A stretch of DNA of 40,320 nt from Intestinibacillus sp964580155. GTDB taxonomy: Bacteria; Bacillota; Clostridia; Oscillospirales; Butyricicoccaceae. Of this stretch, positions 17,376 through 25,391 are shown piece by piece. The translations under genes were made by a program, and so were the position numbers. The notes beneath the pieces were generated by a model. That model worked only from the letters and a program-made list of their open reading frames with translations, was not told the origin of the DNA and made no database searches. The stretch covers positions 1 to 40,320 of the forward strand of contig CAZOJP010000014.1 in NCBI GenBank assembly GCA_964580155.1, given 5' to 3'. The first letter of the stretch is position 1, and each line of letters opens with the position of its first letter.

Positions 17376-19076
17376 TCATTCCGGATCGCTCGGTGTATCG
17401 GCGGCGGCGGAATCGGTCTGCGTCGTCCCGTCCGGTGTGCCCTGCGGCGCCTTATTCGGGGCCTGCGCCGGGGCCTCTGTGGGAGTCTCCGCCACGGCTT
17501 TTGTGCCGATAAGTACGATTTTGTCCTTTTTCTTGTAGGTGGATGTGCCGATTTTGACCCGGGTGGTCGTTCCGTTTTCCGTGACGAGCTTGTATGTGAC
17601 AATCTTATAACCGGTCTGCCCCTGCTGTTTGACCTCGGTCGTGCCGATGGGCAGCGTCGCATCCTTCTCCTCGATGGTTTCGGGGGTATAGGTCGCGAGA
17701 ATCTCGCGCTCGGTCGTAACCGTCTTGTCAGAGGCTTTTGTGCCGATGAGACTCATGTATAGCGTGCCGCCCGATGCGCTAGCCAGAACCTTCACCGGAT
17801 ACTCCGTGCTGTTTTTGAAGCGGAAATCCAGCGAACCGTACGATACCGTCGCATCCTCACCCAGCGGCGTATATGCGACGGTGAAGCCGTGGTTTGTGCG
17901 CTCCGTCACCTTGAGATCCGCGCGCAGCACCGCCATATACAGCGTGGAGGACGGCTGACACACACCGCCGCCGACCTCGTCCACCAGCTGGCCCGCCACA
18001 TACGCGCCGGCAGGCTTGAAGCCGCGCGCGGTCGTGCGCTCTCCCACAACGCCGTTATAGGAGAAGCTCTCCCCGGGGTTGAGGATGGTTCCGTTCATGT
18101 AAGAGGACGCAAGGCGCACATTGTTGGCGCGCGAGGCGTTGGACGAAGCAAAGTTGGTTTTCGCGCTGCCGAGTGTATCGCGGAAGAGCACCTCGCGCAG
18201 CGCCTGCGCACCGACCTTTGCCGCAGTGCGTGTGATCGGCACAGCGACCGTGCGCGCGCCTGCGCCTGCCGCATCGAGTGCCTTTTGCGCGACCTGCACG
18301 TTCATCTCGATGCCGTCGACCGCGTCATACACGGTTTTGCCGTCCGTCTTGTCGACCGTTGCGTTTTTCGGCGCCGTGTCAACCGCGGCCTTGATCGCGT
18401 CGAGATCGACGGCGGCCTGCGCCTTTTCCGTGACCTCGACCTTGACCGGCTTGAAATTCATGCCCGTAATGCGCTCGGTAATCTGGGTTTCTACGGTTTT
18501 CCGATCGAAGTCGACACCGGGCGCGCCGCGGTCAATGGTCAGGGTGTCGCCCTCGACCTGCCACGACGGGTCGACCGGCTCGGCCAGTGCTTCGGCGGAA
18601 ACGGCATCCAGCCGTTCGGTCAGCCTTTTGTTGTCAACCGCGATGGTGAGCGGAATTTCATGCCGCATCACAAGGGCGGAAAGCGCATGCCCCATACGCT
18701 CAAACGGATTGCCTGCGTGCGTGTAGTTGTAGGCCTCCTGTGCGGTGGTGCGGCTGTCCATGCCCTTTGTGACCTCGCCGATGACGACCGGATAGGTCTT
18801 ATTGTAGATAGATAGCTCGATGGCGGTGCCGTCAGCAAAAATGGCAGAACTCGCCTTGTCGATGACCTGCGCCGCCTCTGCGCGGCCCATGCCGCCGATG
18901 GAGATGCGGCCTGCGCGCAGCCCCGGATGGATGTCCTTATATAGGAACGTGTATCCCGTGAGCGCCGCCGCCAGCAGGACGAGCAGCACGCCGACCAGAA
19001 TCACCGCTTGCCTCGCCCTTGCCCGCCTGCGCCGTGCCGCACGCGATGCGACGCGGACTTCACTTGTTTCATTCAT
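17376..19076 (-). CDS. membrane-anchored VanW-family protein with G5 domain
   Basis: 566 residues. An Arg-rich N-terminus, one membrane helix (about 24-47), two domains of the putative peptidoglycan-binding type (about 50-300), a VanW domain (about 315-435; NPGESFSYNGVVGERT, GGGVCQPSSTLYMAVLRADL), then a G5 domain (about 445-520) and a low-complexity Thr/Ala/Pro/Gln tail. The family sits at the cell surface; VanW of vancomycin clusters is an accessory protein and no resistance function follows from this copy. ATG with AAAGGGG nine bases upstream. First gene of a two-gene unit. Confidence 0.85.
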   Translation of the reverse strand: MNETSEVRVASRAARRRRARARQAVILVGVLLVLLAAALTGYTFLYKDIHPGLRAGRISIGGMGRAEAAQVIDKASSAIFADGTAIELSIYNKTYPVVIGEVTKGMDSRTTAQEAYNYTHAGNPFERMGHALSALVMRHEIPLTIAVDNKRLTERLDAVSAEALAEPVDPSWQVEGDTLTIDRGAPGVDFDRKTVETQITERITGMNFKPVKVEVTEKAQAAVDLDAIKAAVDTAPKNATVDKTDGKTVYDAVDGIEMNVQVAQKALDAAGAGARTVAVPITRTAAKVGAQALREVLFRDTLGSAKTNFASSNASRANNVRLASSYMNGTILNPGESFSYNGVVGERTTARGFKPAGAYVAGQLVDEVGGGVCQPSSTLYMAVLRADLKVTERTNHGFTVAYTPLGEDATVSYGSLDFRFKNSTEYPVKVLASASGGTLYMSLIGTKASDKTVTTEREILATYTPETIEEKDATLPIGTTEVKQQGQTGYKIVTYKLVTENGTTTRVKIGTSTYKKKDKIVLIGTKAVAETPTEAPAQAPNKAPQGTPDGTTQTDSAAADTPSDPE

Positions 19077-19125
19077 GTATACATACCCCTTTGAATCTGT
19101 GTGCGAAAGCGCACGATATATTGCT

Positions 19126-19154
19126 ATTATAGTGTGTTTCCCCTGTTATTACAA
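19126..19154 (-). promoter_or_regulatory. promoter of the VanW/DUF975 unit
   Basis: On the minus strand TTGTAA (19154-19149) and TATAAT (19131-19126) with a 17-bp spacer, about 50 bp before the start codon. Confidence 0.7.
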
Positions 19155-19315
19155 CAACAAAACAGCTACATTCCTATAAAATCCCTAGGTGTTGCCGCAT
19201 CACGTGGGATGATCGTCCTTCAGGATATGCTTCTGCCGGTTGCGGCATACGATGCAGCGCGGCAAAAAGAACCCCTTATCCCCAATGCGCCCGCTTTGAA
19301 AGCTGTAGATTTTAT

Positions 19316-19356
19316 AAAAAAACCGGACAGAACCATTTTAAAACGGCTCTGTCCGG
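19316..19356 (-). terminator. terminator of the orphan cobalamin-riboswitch transcript
   Basis: On the minus strand CCGGACAGA ... TCTGTCCGG (9-bp stem, 19356-19348 with 19331-19323) plus weaker inner pairing is followed by seven T (19322-19316). It lies about 145 nt past the riboswitch and before the VanW promoter. It may be the ligand-controlled expression platform or a plain terminator. Confidence 0.85.
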
Positions 19357-19499
19357 CGGCGCGGGGAAGCACATGGTCACGGTTCATGTGCGCAAGGAAA
19401 TAAAAACTGCAGCTCTGCGTTGAGGTGCAGCTTGACGGTCGATACGATAGGGGATGACCCATGCACCCTCTCATGTCCGGAGAGGCTCCTTGTGCGTCA

Positions 19500-19676
19500 T
19501 ATTGGGGCAGGTCTTCTGGCTCGGGCTTCAGCGCGTGATTCCGCCTTCCCAAGGGCTGCGCCCTCAGTGACATCATGGAATCCGCTCCGCCCTCACAGCT
19601 ACGGCTTAGCGCGGGATTTGCACCCGCTTCCCTTTTCACCACACGATCTGCGTCGACGCGTGTGACACCTCAATAC
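19500..19676 (-). promoter_or_regulatory. cobalamin riboswitch
   Basis: Read on the minus strand the segment holds the conserved AAAAGGGAAGCGGGTGCAAA start of the core, TCCCGCGC, CTGTGA, GGGAAGGCGG, and the full B12 box GAGCCAGAAGACCTGCC (complement of 19506-19522). A TATTGAGG/CCCCAATA pairing (19675-19668 with 19507-19500) could close the P1 helix. These are diagnostic of the adenosylcobalamin-class riboswitch. It has its own promoter (19706-19734). No B12 synthesis, transport or B12-independent isozyme gene follows; the next gene downstream encodes a VanW-family protein with a separate promoter. Confidence 0.95.
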
Positions 19677-19705
19677 CACTATGAAATTGACTTGTGCTTA
19701 CTGCA

Positions 19706-19734
19706 ACTATATACCTTTTGCGCGTCTGCGTCAA
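19706..19734 (-). promoter_or_regulatory. promoter of the cobalamin riboswitch
   Basis: On the minus strand TTGACG (19734-19729, 5/6) and TATAGT (19711-19706, 5/6) with a 17-bp spacer. Transcription would start near 19,699, about 20 nt before the riboswitch. Confidence 0.75.
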
Positions 19735-19824
19735 CCCTCTTCTCCGGTTTTATCGCCATGCGGCAAAATATGCCTGCATTCGCGCACTCCTCTGCCGCAC
19801 AGGGACGCATCGCGCGCGGTGCCC

Positions 19825-19853
19825 TTGCTTTCAGGACGGTTATCGGGTATACT
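19825..19853 (+). promoter_or_regulatory. promoter of the mgtA leader
   Basis: TTGCTT (19825-19830) and TATACT (19848-19853) with a 17-bp spacer. It gives a leader of about 440 nt before the Mg2+ ATPase. A GTGCA-GAAAA-TGCAC hairpin (19867-19881) lies close to the predicted 5' end. Confidence 0.65.
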
Positions 19854-19913
19854 GGTAAGATAGTCAGTGCAGAAAATGCACACTGTTATTACGACCGGAA
19901 AAGGAGTGAAACA

Positions 19914-20048
19914 ATGGACGACCGACCTCGGGAACGACCGAACAGATCGAAGCCTCCACAGGAGAACACAGCCCGACTGCGCGGCGCTTTTTCGCGGATT
20001 GCTGTCCATTGTGCACCGGCACCGATGAGACCCTGCTGTCCGCTTTGA
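19914..20048 (+). CDS. candidate regulatory leader peptide upstream of mgtA
   Basis: 44 codons beginning M-D-D-R-P-R-E-R-P-N-R-S-K-P-P, preceded by a textbook AAGGAG seven bases from the ATG. Early acidic residues and closely spaced prolines recall enterobacterial MgtL, whose similar start destabilises ribosomes at low Mg2+ and switches on mgtA. The stop codon (20046-20048) lies five bases before a terminator stem. The start-codon region ACAATGGACG (19911-19920) can pair with TGTCCATTGT (20003-20012) inside the same ORF, an alternative long-range stem. The C-terminal half is Cys/Pro/Arg-rich. ORF, ribosome binding site and structures are seen; Mg2+ sensing is inferred. Confidence 0.6.
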   Translation: MDDRPRERPNRSKPPQENTARLRGAFSRIAVHCAPAPMRPCCPL

Positions 20049-20052
20049 TTGT

Positions 20053-20076
20053 GCTGCCCAAAAGGGCGGCTTTTTT
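20053..20076 (+). terminator. leader terminator (attenuator) before mgtA
   Basis: GCTGCCC (20053-20059), loop AAAA, GGGCGGC (20064-20070), TTTTTT. Its place 225 bp before mgtA, between the leader peptide stop and the transporter, fits transcription attenuation. Confidence 0.8.
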
Positions 20077-20103
20077 ATTTTGTGTTTCCTTGAGGCATCC
20101 TGA

Positions 20104-20275
20104 GGCAACACCGCACAAAGAACATCTGTCGCCTGAAGCGCGGACTTGCGTGCATCTTTTTTGTCATACTTCACAAAAATTCTCGCAAATACATCCAGTA
20201 TTCGCTGCGGTTTTTGTTTCGTCTGACAAAAAATCTGACGGTGCAATTCCACACTTCGCTTTGTGCGGTGTTGCC
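20104..20275. repeat. 172-bp MITE-like element with perfect 17-bp inverted ends
   Basis: GGCAACACCGCACAAAG (20104-20120) is exactly complementary to 20259-20275. The 138 bp between are AT-rich with no ORF. No clear target duplication is seen; CTGA on the left and CTAA on the right match at 3 of 4. It is either a non-autonomous transposable element inserted in the mgtA leader or a long-range RNA stem closing the leader just before the ribosome binding site. Confidence 0.6.
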
Positions 20276-20300
20276 CTAACAAAGAAAGGACTGACTCCGG

Positions 20301-22949
20301 ATGAACTATTTTACGCACAAAAAGAAATCACGCAAGCAGATCCAGCAAAACAAGCAGAACACGGAAGCCGCACTGCGCGCGCTCGCTTTTTTGCCCGAAG
20401 CCGATTTATTTCAATCGCTGTCCACCGCCCAGATCGGCCTTACCGCCGATGAAGCCGAGCACAAACAGGATGAGTTTGGCAAAAACGTCATTACGCTTGG
20501 CGACAAAAACACCACAATGCACCGGCTCATGGACGCTGTCATCAACCCGTTTAATGTGATTTTGCTGATTGTAGCGGCGGTCACATACTTTACGGACGTA
20601 GTAGCGTCACCCCGGCCCGACTATCTCACTTTCATCATCGTGTTCTCCATGGTGGTGCTGTCCAGCTTGGTTGCCTTTGTGCAGAGCCAGCGCTCCAACG
20701 CCGCCGTGGAAGGGCTTTTTCAAATCATCTCCAACAAAGCGGATGTCTGGCGCAGCGGCACCCTCAGCGAAATCCCGATGGACGAGGTTGTGCCCGGCGA
20801 TATTGTCCGCCTTTCCGCCGGCGATATGCTGCCTGCGGACGTGCGCTTTCTCACCACCAAGGACACCTTTGTCGCGCAGGCCGCGCTGACGGGCGAATCC
20901 AATCCGGTGGAGAAATTCAGCAGAACGCAGGACGAGCAAAACATTTCGCTGACCGATTTACAGAACATCGGCTTCATGGGCTCCAACATCGTCAGCGGCA
21001 GCGCCACCGCCATTGTGCTGGCAACCGGAAACGATACCTACTTCGGGTCCATGGCGAAATCACTGTCCGGCAGCAAGACGCAAACCAGCTTTGAGCGCGG
21101 CGTCGGCTCGGTCAGCAAGCTGCTGATTCGCATGATGCTCGTGATGGTGCCGATTGTCCTTGTCATCAACGGCGTTTCCAAGGGCGACTGGCTCAGTGCC
21201 CTGCTGTTCGCCGTCAGCATCGCGGTCGGGCTGACACCGGAAATGCTGCCCGTCATCATGACCTCCACCCTTGCCAAGGGCGCAGTGGCAATGTCCAAGC
21301 ACAAGGTGATTGTGCGCACGCTGGGCGGAATCCAGACCTTTGGCGAAATGGATGTGCTTTGCACCGACAAAACCGGCACGCTGACCGAGGATAAAATCGT
21401 TCTGGAGCGCTACATGAACCTGCACGGCGACGACGACCAGCGCATTTTGCGCCATGCCTATCTCAACAGTGCCTTCCAAACCGGACTTAAAAACCTCATT
21501 GACCTCGCCATCATCAGCCGCGCCGAAAGCTATGAGCTTGACACGCTCCTTGAAAAATACCGCTGCGAGGACGAAATCCCGTTTGACTTTTCACGGCGCA
21601 GAATGAGCGTGGTGCTCGTGGACAAAAGCGGAAAGCGCCAGCTCATCACCAAGGGCGCGGTGGAGGAGGTTGTCAGCATTTCCTCCTTCATCGAAATAGA
21701 CGGCCGCATCCTGCCCATGGACGAGGAGACCCGCCGCATTGCCATGGCGACGTACGAAAAGCACAATGCCGAGGGTCTGCGCATGATTGCCGTCGCGCAG
21801 AAAAACGAGGTTCCGAACATCGAAGAATTCAGCGTGGCGGACGAAAGAGACATGGTGCTGATCGGCTTTGTGGGCTTTCTCGATCCCCCCAAGGAGAGCG
21901 CCAAGGCCGCCATCACCGCGCTGCGCGAGCATGGCGTGCGCACCGTTGTCCTGACCGGAGACAGCGAGGGCGTGGCGGTCAAGGTCTGCAATAAGGTGGG
22001 GGTGAACACCTCGCAGCTTCTGCTGGGCCATGATGTGGAGCATATGGACGATGCGGCGCTGCTGCACGCGGTCAAGACCTGCGATTTGTTCGCGAAGCTC
22101 TCCCCCTCCCAAAAGGAACGGGTGGTGCAGGCCTTCCAGACCGCAGGGCATACGGTGGGTTATTTGGGCGACGGCATCAATGACGCGCCGCCGCTTCGTC
22201 AGGCGGACATCGGCATCTCGGTGGACGGCGCCGTGGACATCGCCAAGGAAACCGCGGACATTATTCTGCTGGAAAAAGACCTGATGGTGCTGGAGGAAGG
22301 GGTCATCGAGGGCCGCCGCACCTTCGGCAACATCATGAAATATATCAAAATGGCGGCAAGCGGCAATCTGGGCAACATGATTTCGGTCATTGCGGCCAGC
22401 ATCTTCCTGCCCTTTTTGCCCATGCTGCCCGTGCAGATTTTAATCCAAAATCTGCTGTGCGACCTTTCCCAGATGGGCATGCCCTTTGACCGCGTGGACG
22501 AGGAATATATCCAAAAGCCGCGCAAATGGGAAACCAAATCGATCATATCGTTTATGGCCTTCTTAGGGCCGCTCAGCTCTGTTTTTGATCTTTTGTGCTT
22601 TGTCATCATGTGGTGGATCATCAAAGCCAACTCGATCGAGCTGGCGCCGCTGTTCCAAGGCGGATGGTTCGTATTCGGCGTGGTGTCTCAGGTGCTGGTC
22701 ATTCACATGATCCGCACAGCGAAGCTTCCGTTCCTGCAAAGCCGGGCTTCTGCGCCGCTTTTGCTGTCCACCCTGGTTACGGCCGTGATTGCGCTTGCCG
22801 TCGGCTTCACCGATCTTGCCATCGGCATCGATATGATTCGCCTGCCCTTGCTGTTCGCCCCGTGGCTGATCATCGTCTTGGCCGGCTATCTCCTGTGTGT
22901 GCAGCTCGTGAAAAAGGTGTATATCCGCCGATACGGCGAGTGGATGTAG
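20301..22949 (+). CDS. mgtA: magnesium-translocating P-type ATPase
   Basis: 882 residues, a type IIIB P-ATPase. It imports Mg2+ using ATP. Landmarks: the actuator motif TGES (197-200), the phosphorylated D356 in CTDKTGTLTED, GDGINDAPPLRQADIGI in the hinge, and the N-terminal ALAFLPEADLF...GLTADEAEH block typical of MgtA/MgtB. About ten membrane helices, with the C-terminal set PVQILIQNLLCDLSQMGMPFDRVD characteristic of this group. GAAAGGA lies ten bases before the ATG. A long leader with a peptide ORF and terminator precedes it, so attenuation is likely. It ends in a strong terminator and is monocistronic. Confidence 0.95.
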   Translation: MNYFTHKKKSRKQIQQNKQNTEAALRALAFLPEADLFQSLSTAQIGLTADEAEHKQDEFGKNVITLGDKNTTMHRLMDAVINPFNVILLIVAAVTYFTDVVASPRPDYLTFIIVFSMVVLSSLVAFVQSQRSNAAVEGLFQIISNKADVWRSGTLSEIPMDEVVPGDIVRLSAGDMLPADVRFLTTKDTFVAQAALTGESNPVEKFSRTQDEQNISLTDLQNIGFMGSNIVSGSATAIVLATGNDTYFGSMAKSLSGSKTQTSFERGVGSVSKLLIRMMLVMVPIVLVINGVSKGDWLSALLFAVSIAVGLTPEMLPVIMTSTLAKGAVAMSKHKVIVRTLGGIQTFGEMDVLCTDKTGTLTEDKIVLERYMNLHGDDDQRILRHAYLNSAFQTGLKNLIDLAIISRAESYELDTLLEKYRCEDEIPFDFSRRRMSVVLVDKSGKRQLITKGAVEEVVSISSFIEIDGRILPMDEETRRIAMATYEKHNAEGLRMIAVAQKNEVPNIEEFSVADERDMVLIGFVGFLDPPKESAKAAITALREHGVRTVVLTGDSEGVAVKVCNKVGVNTSQLLLGHDVEHMDDAALLHAVKTCDLFAKLSPSQKERVVQAFQTAGHTVGYLGDGINDAPPLRQADIGISVDGAVDIAKETADIILLEKDLMVLEEGVIEGRRTFGNIMKYIKMAASGNLGNMISVIAASIFLPFLPMLPVQILIQNLLCDLSQMGMPFDRVDEEYIQKPRKWETKSIISFMAFLGPLSSVFDLLCFVIMWWIIKANSIELAPLFQGGWFVFGVVSQVLVIHMIRTAKLPFLQSRASAPLLLSTLVTAVIALAVGFTDLAIGIDMIRLPLLFAPWLIIVLAGYLLCVQLVKKVYIRRYGEWM

Positions 22950-22964
22950 CACAATAACAGCCTA

Positions 22965-23001
22965 CAGGTGCGCGGTTTCCATTGCCGCGCACCTGTTTTT
23001 T
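22965..23001 (+). terminator. intrinsic terminator of mgtA
   Basis: CAGGTGCGCGG (22965-22975), 9-nt loop, CCGCGCACCTG (22985-22995), TTTTTT: a perfect 11-bp stem. Confidence 0.9.
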
Positions 23002-23008
23002 ATCTGTC

Positions 23009-23076
23009 TTTGCGTATGATTTGCGTATAAAATTCTTTCGGTTTTCAGATAAAACTTTGCGTCTATCTGGTATAAT
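23009..23076 (+). promoter_or_regulatory. promoter and direct-repeat box of the two-component operon
   Basis: TTTGCGTAT occurs at 23009-23017 and again at 23020-23028, an 11-bp period, and as TTTGCGTCT at 23056-23064. A perfect -10 TATAAT lies at 23071-23076 with no good -35, as expected of an activated promoter. The same tandem box stands before the operon at 25392, so it is a candidate binding site for the response regulator encoded here. Confidence 0.6.
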
Positions 23077-23112
23077 GAAGTGTAAAGCGATGCACGTTCA
23101 GGAGAGGATACC

Positions 23113-23823
23113 ATGGAAATCAAAAAAACAATCTACATTGCCGACGATGAGCAAAACATCCGCGAAGCCATCCAGACCTTTTTGGAGAGCGAGGGCTATG
23201 CCGTCACCGCCTTTGAAAACGGGGATTTGCTGCTGGCCGCTTTTCAAAAGGCATCGTGCGATCTCGTCATTCTGGATGTGATGATGCCGGGGCTGGGCGG
23301 CTTTGCCGTGTGCGCCGCGCTGCGCAAGCTGTCAACCGTACCAATCATCATGCTGACGGCGCGGGATTCCGATCTGGACTACGCCACAGGGCTGAGTCTG
23401 GGCAGCGACGATTACTTCACGAAGCCCTTTTCCGCGATGTCGCTTGTCATGCGGGTCAAGGCGATTTTTCGGCGCATTGAGTTTGAAAAGCAAAGCACCG
23501 TCCGGACGGAGGACGCGCGTGCGCTCTCCTTTGGGAATGTGACAATGAACCTGCGGGGCAAAAGCGTGGAAGCCGCCGGCGAGGAGCTCTCGCTCACCCC
23601 CAACGAATACGATCTCTTAAGATACCTCATGGAAAAGAACGATCGTGCGGTTTCGCGCGAGGAGCTTCTCGAAAACATTTGGGGCTATCACACCGAAATC
23701 GAGACAAGGGCCACCGACGACACGGTGCGCAGGTTGCGCAAAAAGCTGGAGCGCAGCAATGTCCTCATCGAGGCCGTCTGGGGCTTTGGTTTTCGTCTGA
23801 AGGTGCGCGATGGGGATTGCTAA
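23113..23823 (+). CDS. OmpR/PhoB-family response regulator
   Basis: 236 residues. Receiver domain (about 5-120): acidic pair DDE at 13-15, phosphoacceptor D55 in LVILDVMMPG, T in MLTARDSD, and K in FTKPFS. C-terminal winged helix (about 140-232): SLTPNEYDLLRYLM, VSREELLENIWGY, DDTVRRLRKKLE, VWGFGFRL. ATG with AGGAGAGGA upstream. It overlaps the kinase gene by 14 bp, so the two form one translational unit. Probable targets are its own operon and the VTC/DUF4956 operon, both of which carry an 11-bp-spaced direct repeat. Confidence 0.93.
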   Translation: MEIKKTIYIADDEQNIREAIQTFLESEGYAVTAFENGDLLLAAFQKASCDLVILDVMMPGLGGFAVCAALRKLSTVPIIMLTARDSDLDYATGLSLGSDDYFTKPFSAMSLVMRVKAIFRRIEFEKQSTVRTEDARALSFGNVTMNLRGKSVEAAGEELSLTPNEYDLLRYLMEKNDRAVSREELLENIWGYHTEIETRATDDTVRRLRKKLERSNVLIEAVWGFGFRLKVRDGDC

Positions 23824-25204
23824 CGCTTTTTTAGGCCGAAAGTGGCATGTGAAGCCCCGCATTTTTATGATGCTGCTTTTGATGATGACGCTTGTATTCA
23901 CCTGTATTTTCATTGCGTTCAATCTGTTTATCCACAACTACATCCGCACAAGTGTGGAAGAACAGCTGGACGGTCTTGTCCGCAATGCCGGCATCATGGA
24001 CGGCCGCCCCGGCGGAAAGCCGATGGACGCGCCCTCTATTCCCGATCTTTCGGGACAGGAGCGCAACCGCATCGGGGCGCGGGGCGAAGTGATTTTGCTG
24101 GACTCCCGGTATGAAATCAAGGTCTATGACGAGCGCGGCGGCAAGGATCTCAGCGAGCTCGAACAAATCGCCTCCTCTCTCCGGGAGCAGGCCGTTTCCC
24201 TCCCCGATGCGCGGTATGTGCGTGTCAGCACGAGCGAGGACATCTACTATATTTCCTCCATCGAGGACGCAAGGCGGCCCGACAGCTTTTTCGTATTCTA
24301 TGTGAGCGTCACGGGCATCAACCATCTGGTGGGCACGGTCAACCTCTCTATGGCGATCATTCTGGCGATTGCCCTGCTGATCTGCTTTGTCATCGCCAAC
24401 GTCATCGCCGGATCAATTACAAAGCCGGTGAAAATGCTCTCTGCCTTTGCCGAGGAAATGGGAACAGGCAGCTTCAAGCGGAGAGACTTCGTATTCCAGG
24501 ACATTGAATTTGATGAGCTGGGCGAAGTGATGAACCTGTCCGCAGAAAAGCTGGATGCCTATGACAAGGATCAGCGCACCTTCTTCCAAAATGTATCCCA
24601 CGAGCTGCGCACCCCGCTCCAGTCGATTCGGTGCTATGCCGAGGGGGTGGAATACGGGCTGATGGATCCCAAAAAATCCGGAACGACCATTGTCTCCGAG
24701 ACCGACCGCCTGAGCGCGCTCGTGGAAGATCTTTTGTATATTTCGCGCGTAGACAGCATCACCTCCCCGATCGCGATGCAGCAAAGCGATTTGCGCGACA
24801 CGCTGTCCCTGTGCGCGGAGCACCTGCGGCCCGTGGCGGAGAAAAAAGGGCTGCGCTTTCAGTATGAATTTGACGCGCAGGCCGTCCTGCTTTCCTACAA
24901 CGAAAAGCACCTGTACCGCGCCTTTTCCAACCTGATTGCAAACGCGCTGCGCTATGCCGCAGGGGTGGTCACCCTGCGCTGCCGCAGCCGCGCCGATTCT
25001 GTAGAGGTGTCCGTTCTCGACGACGGCCCCGGCATCTCCCCTGCGGATCTGCCCCATATTTTCGAGCGCTTCTACAAGGGACCGGACGGGAAGCACGGCA
25101 TCGGGCTTTCGATTGTGAAATCCGCGGTCGAGCTGCACGGCGGCAAAATCGAGGTCGATTGTGATCAGGGCACGCGCTTTACCGTCCTTTTCCCGAAGAA
25201 ATAA
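23810..25204 (+). CDS. membrane sensor histidine kinase
   Basis: 464 residues. Two membrane helices (about 20-42 and 170-195) flank an extracytoplasmic sensor region of about 125 residues, rich in charged residues. A HAMP-like stretch follows (ITKPVKMLSAFAEEMGTG), then HisKA with the phosphorylated H264 in FFQNVSHELRTPLQ, and HATPase with N-box NLIANALRY, G1 DDGPGIS, F-box IFERFYKG and G2 HGIGLSIVK. The start overlaps the regulator stop. The signal is unknown; the neighbours suggest an envelope or polyanion-related stimulus. Confidence 0.92.
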   Translation: MGIANAFLGRKWHVKPRIFMMLLLMMTLVFTCIFIAFNLFIHNYIRTSVEEQLDGLVRNAGIMDGRPGGKPMDAPSIPDLSGQERNRIGARGEVILLDSRYEIKVYDERGGKDLSELEQIASSLREQAVSLPDARYVRVSTSEDIYYISSIEDARRPDSFFVFYVSVTGINHLVGTVNLSMAIILAIALLICFVIANVIAGSITKPVKMLSAFAEEMGTGSFKRRDFVFQDIEFDELGEVMNLSAEKLDAYDKDQRTFFQNVSHELRTPLQSIRCYAEGVEYGLMDPKKSGTTIVSETDRLSALVEDLLYISRVDSITSPIAMQQSDLRDTLSLCAEHLRPVAEKKGLRFQYEFDAQAVLLSYNEKHLYRAFSNLIANALRYAAGVVTLRCRSRADSVEVSVLDDGPGISPADLPHIFERFYKGPDGKHGIGLSIVKSAVELHGGKIEVDCDQGTRFTVLFPKK

Positions 25205-25227
25205 CCCCATATCCCCCTATGCACCAA

Positions 25228-25260
25228 AGATCTGCGTTTGCACGCAGGTCTTTTTCTTTT
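25228..25260 (+). terminator. intrinsic terminator of the two-component operon
   Basis: AGATCTGCGT (25228-25237), loop TTGC, ACGCAGGTCT (25242-25251), then a T-rich run (25251-25260). The 10-bp stem has one G-T pair. Confidence 0.8.
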
Positions 25261-25272
25261 GGGGCTCGGGTT

Positions 25273-25340
25273 TCTGCGTGTGTTTTGCGTATAAACCGCT
25301 TTTGTTTTTCGGAGATGCACGGCTGCGGTCATGGTAAGCT
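25273..25340 (+). promoter_or_regulatory. direct-repeat box and promoter of the VTC/DUF4956 operon
   Basis: TCTGCGTGT (25273-25281) and TTTGCGTAT (25284-25292) repeat with the same 11-bp period as before the response regulator gene, and both second copies continue as AAA. A TGCGGTC (25324-25330) follows at about the place of the third repeat there. TAAGCT at 25335 is 51 bp from the second box, the same distance as TATAAT in the other promoter. Confidence 0.55.
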
Positions 25341-25391
25341 GTATACAGAAAGCAAGCTGTCCCCAGAACACCGCAAAAGGAGCTGATACAA

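Noticed and set aside
17376..19076. VanW-family protein as a glycopeptide resistance gene
   Set aside because: No vanH, vanA/B, vanX or vanRS genes are present; VanW-domain proteins with G5 domains are common housekeeping surface proteins of Clostridia.
19854..20076. M-box Mg2+ riboswitch before mgtA
   Set aside because: None of the conserved M-box segments is present; the leader instead contains a well-initiated peptide ORF and a short terminator.
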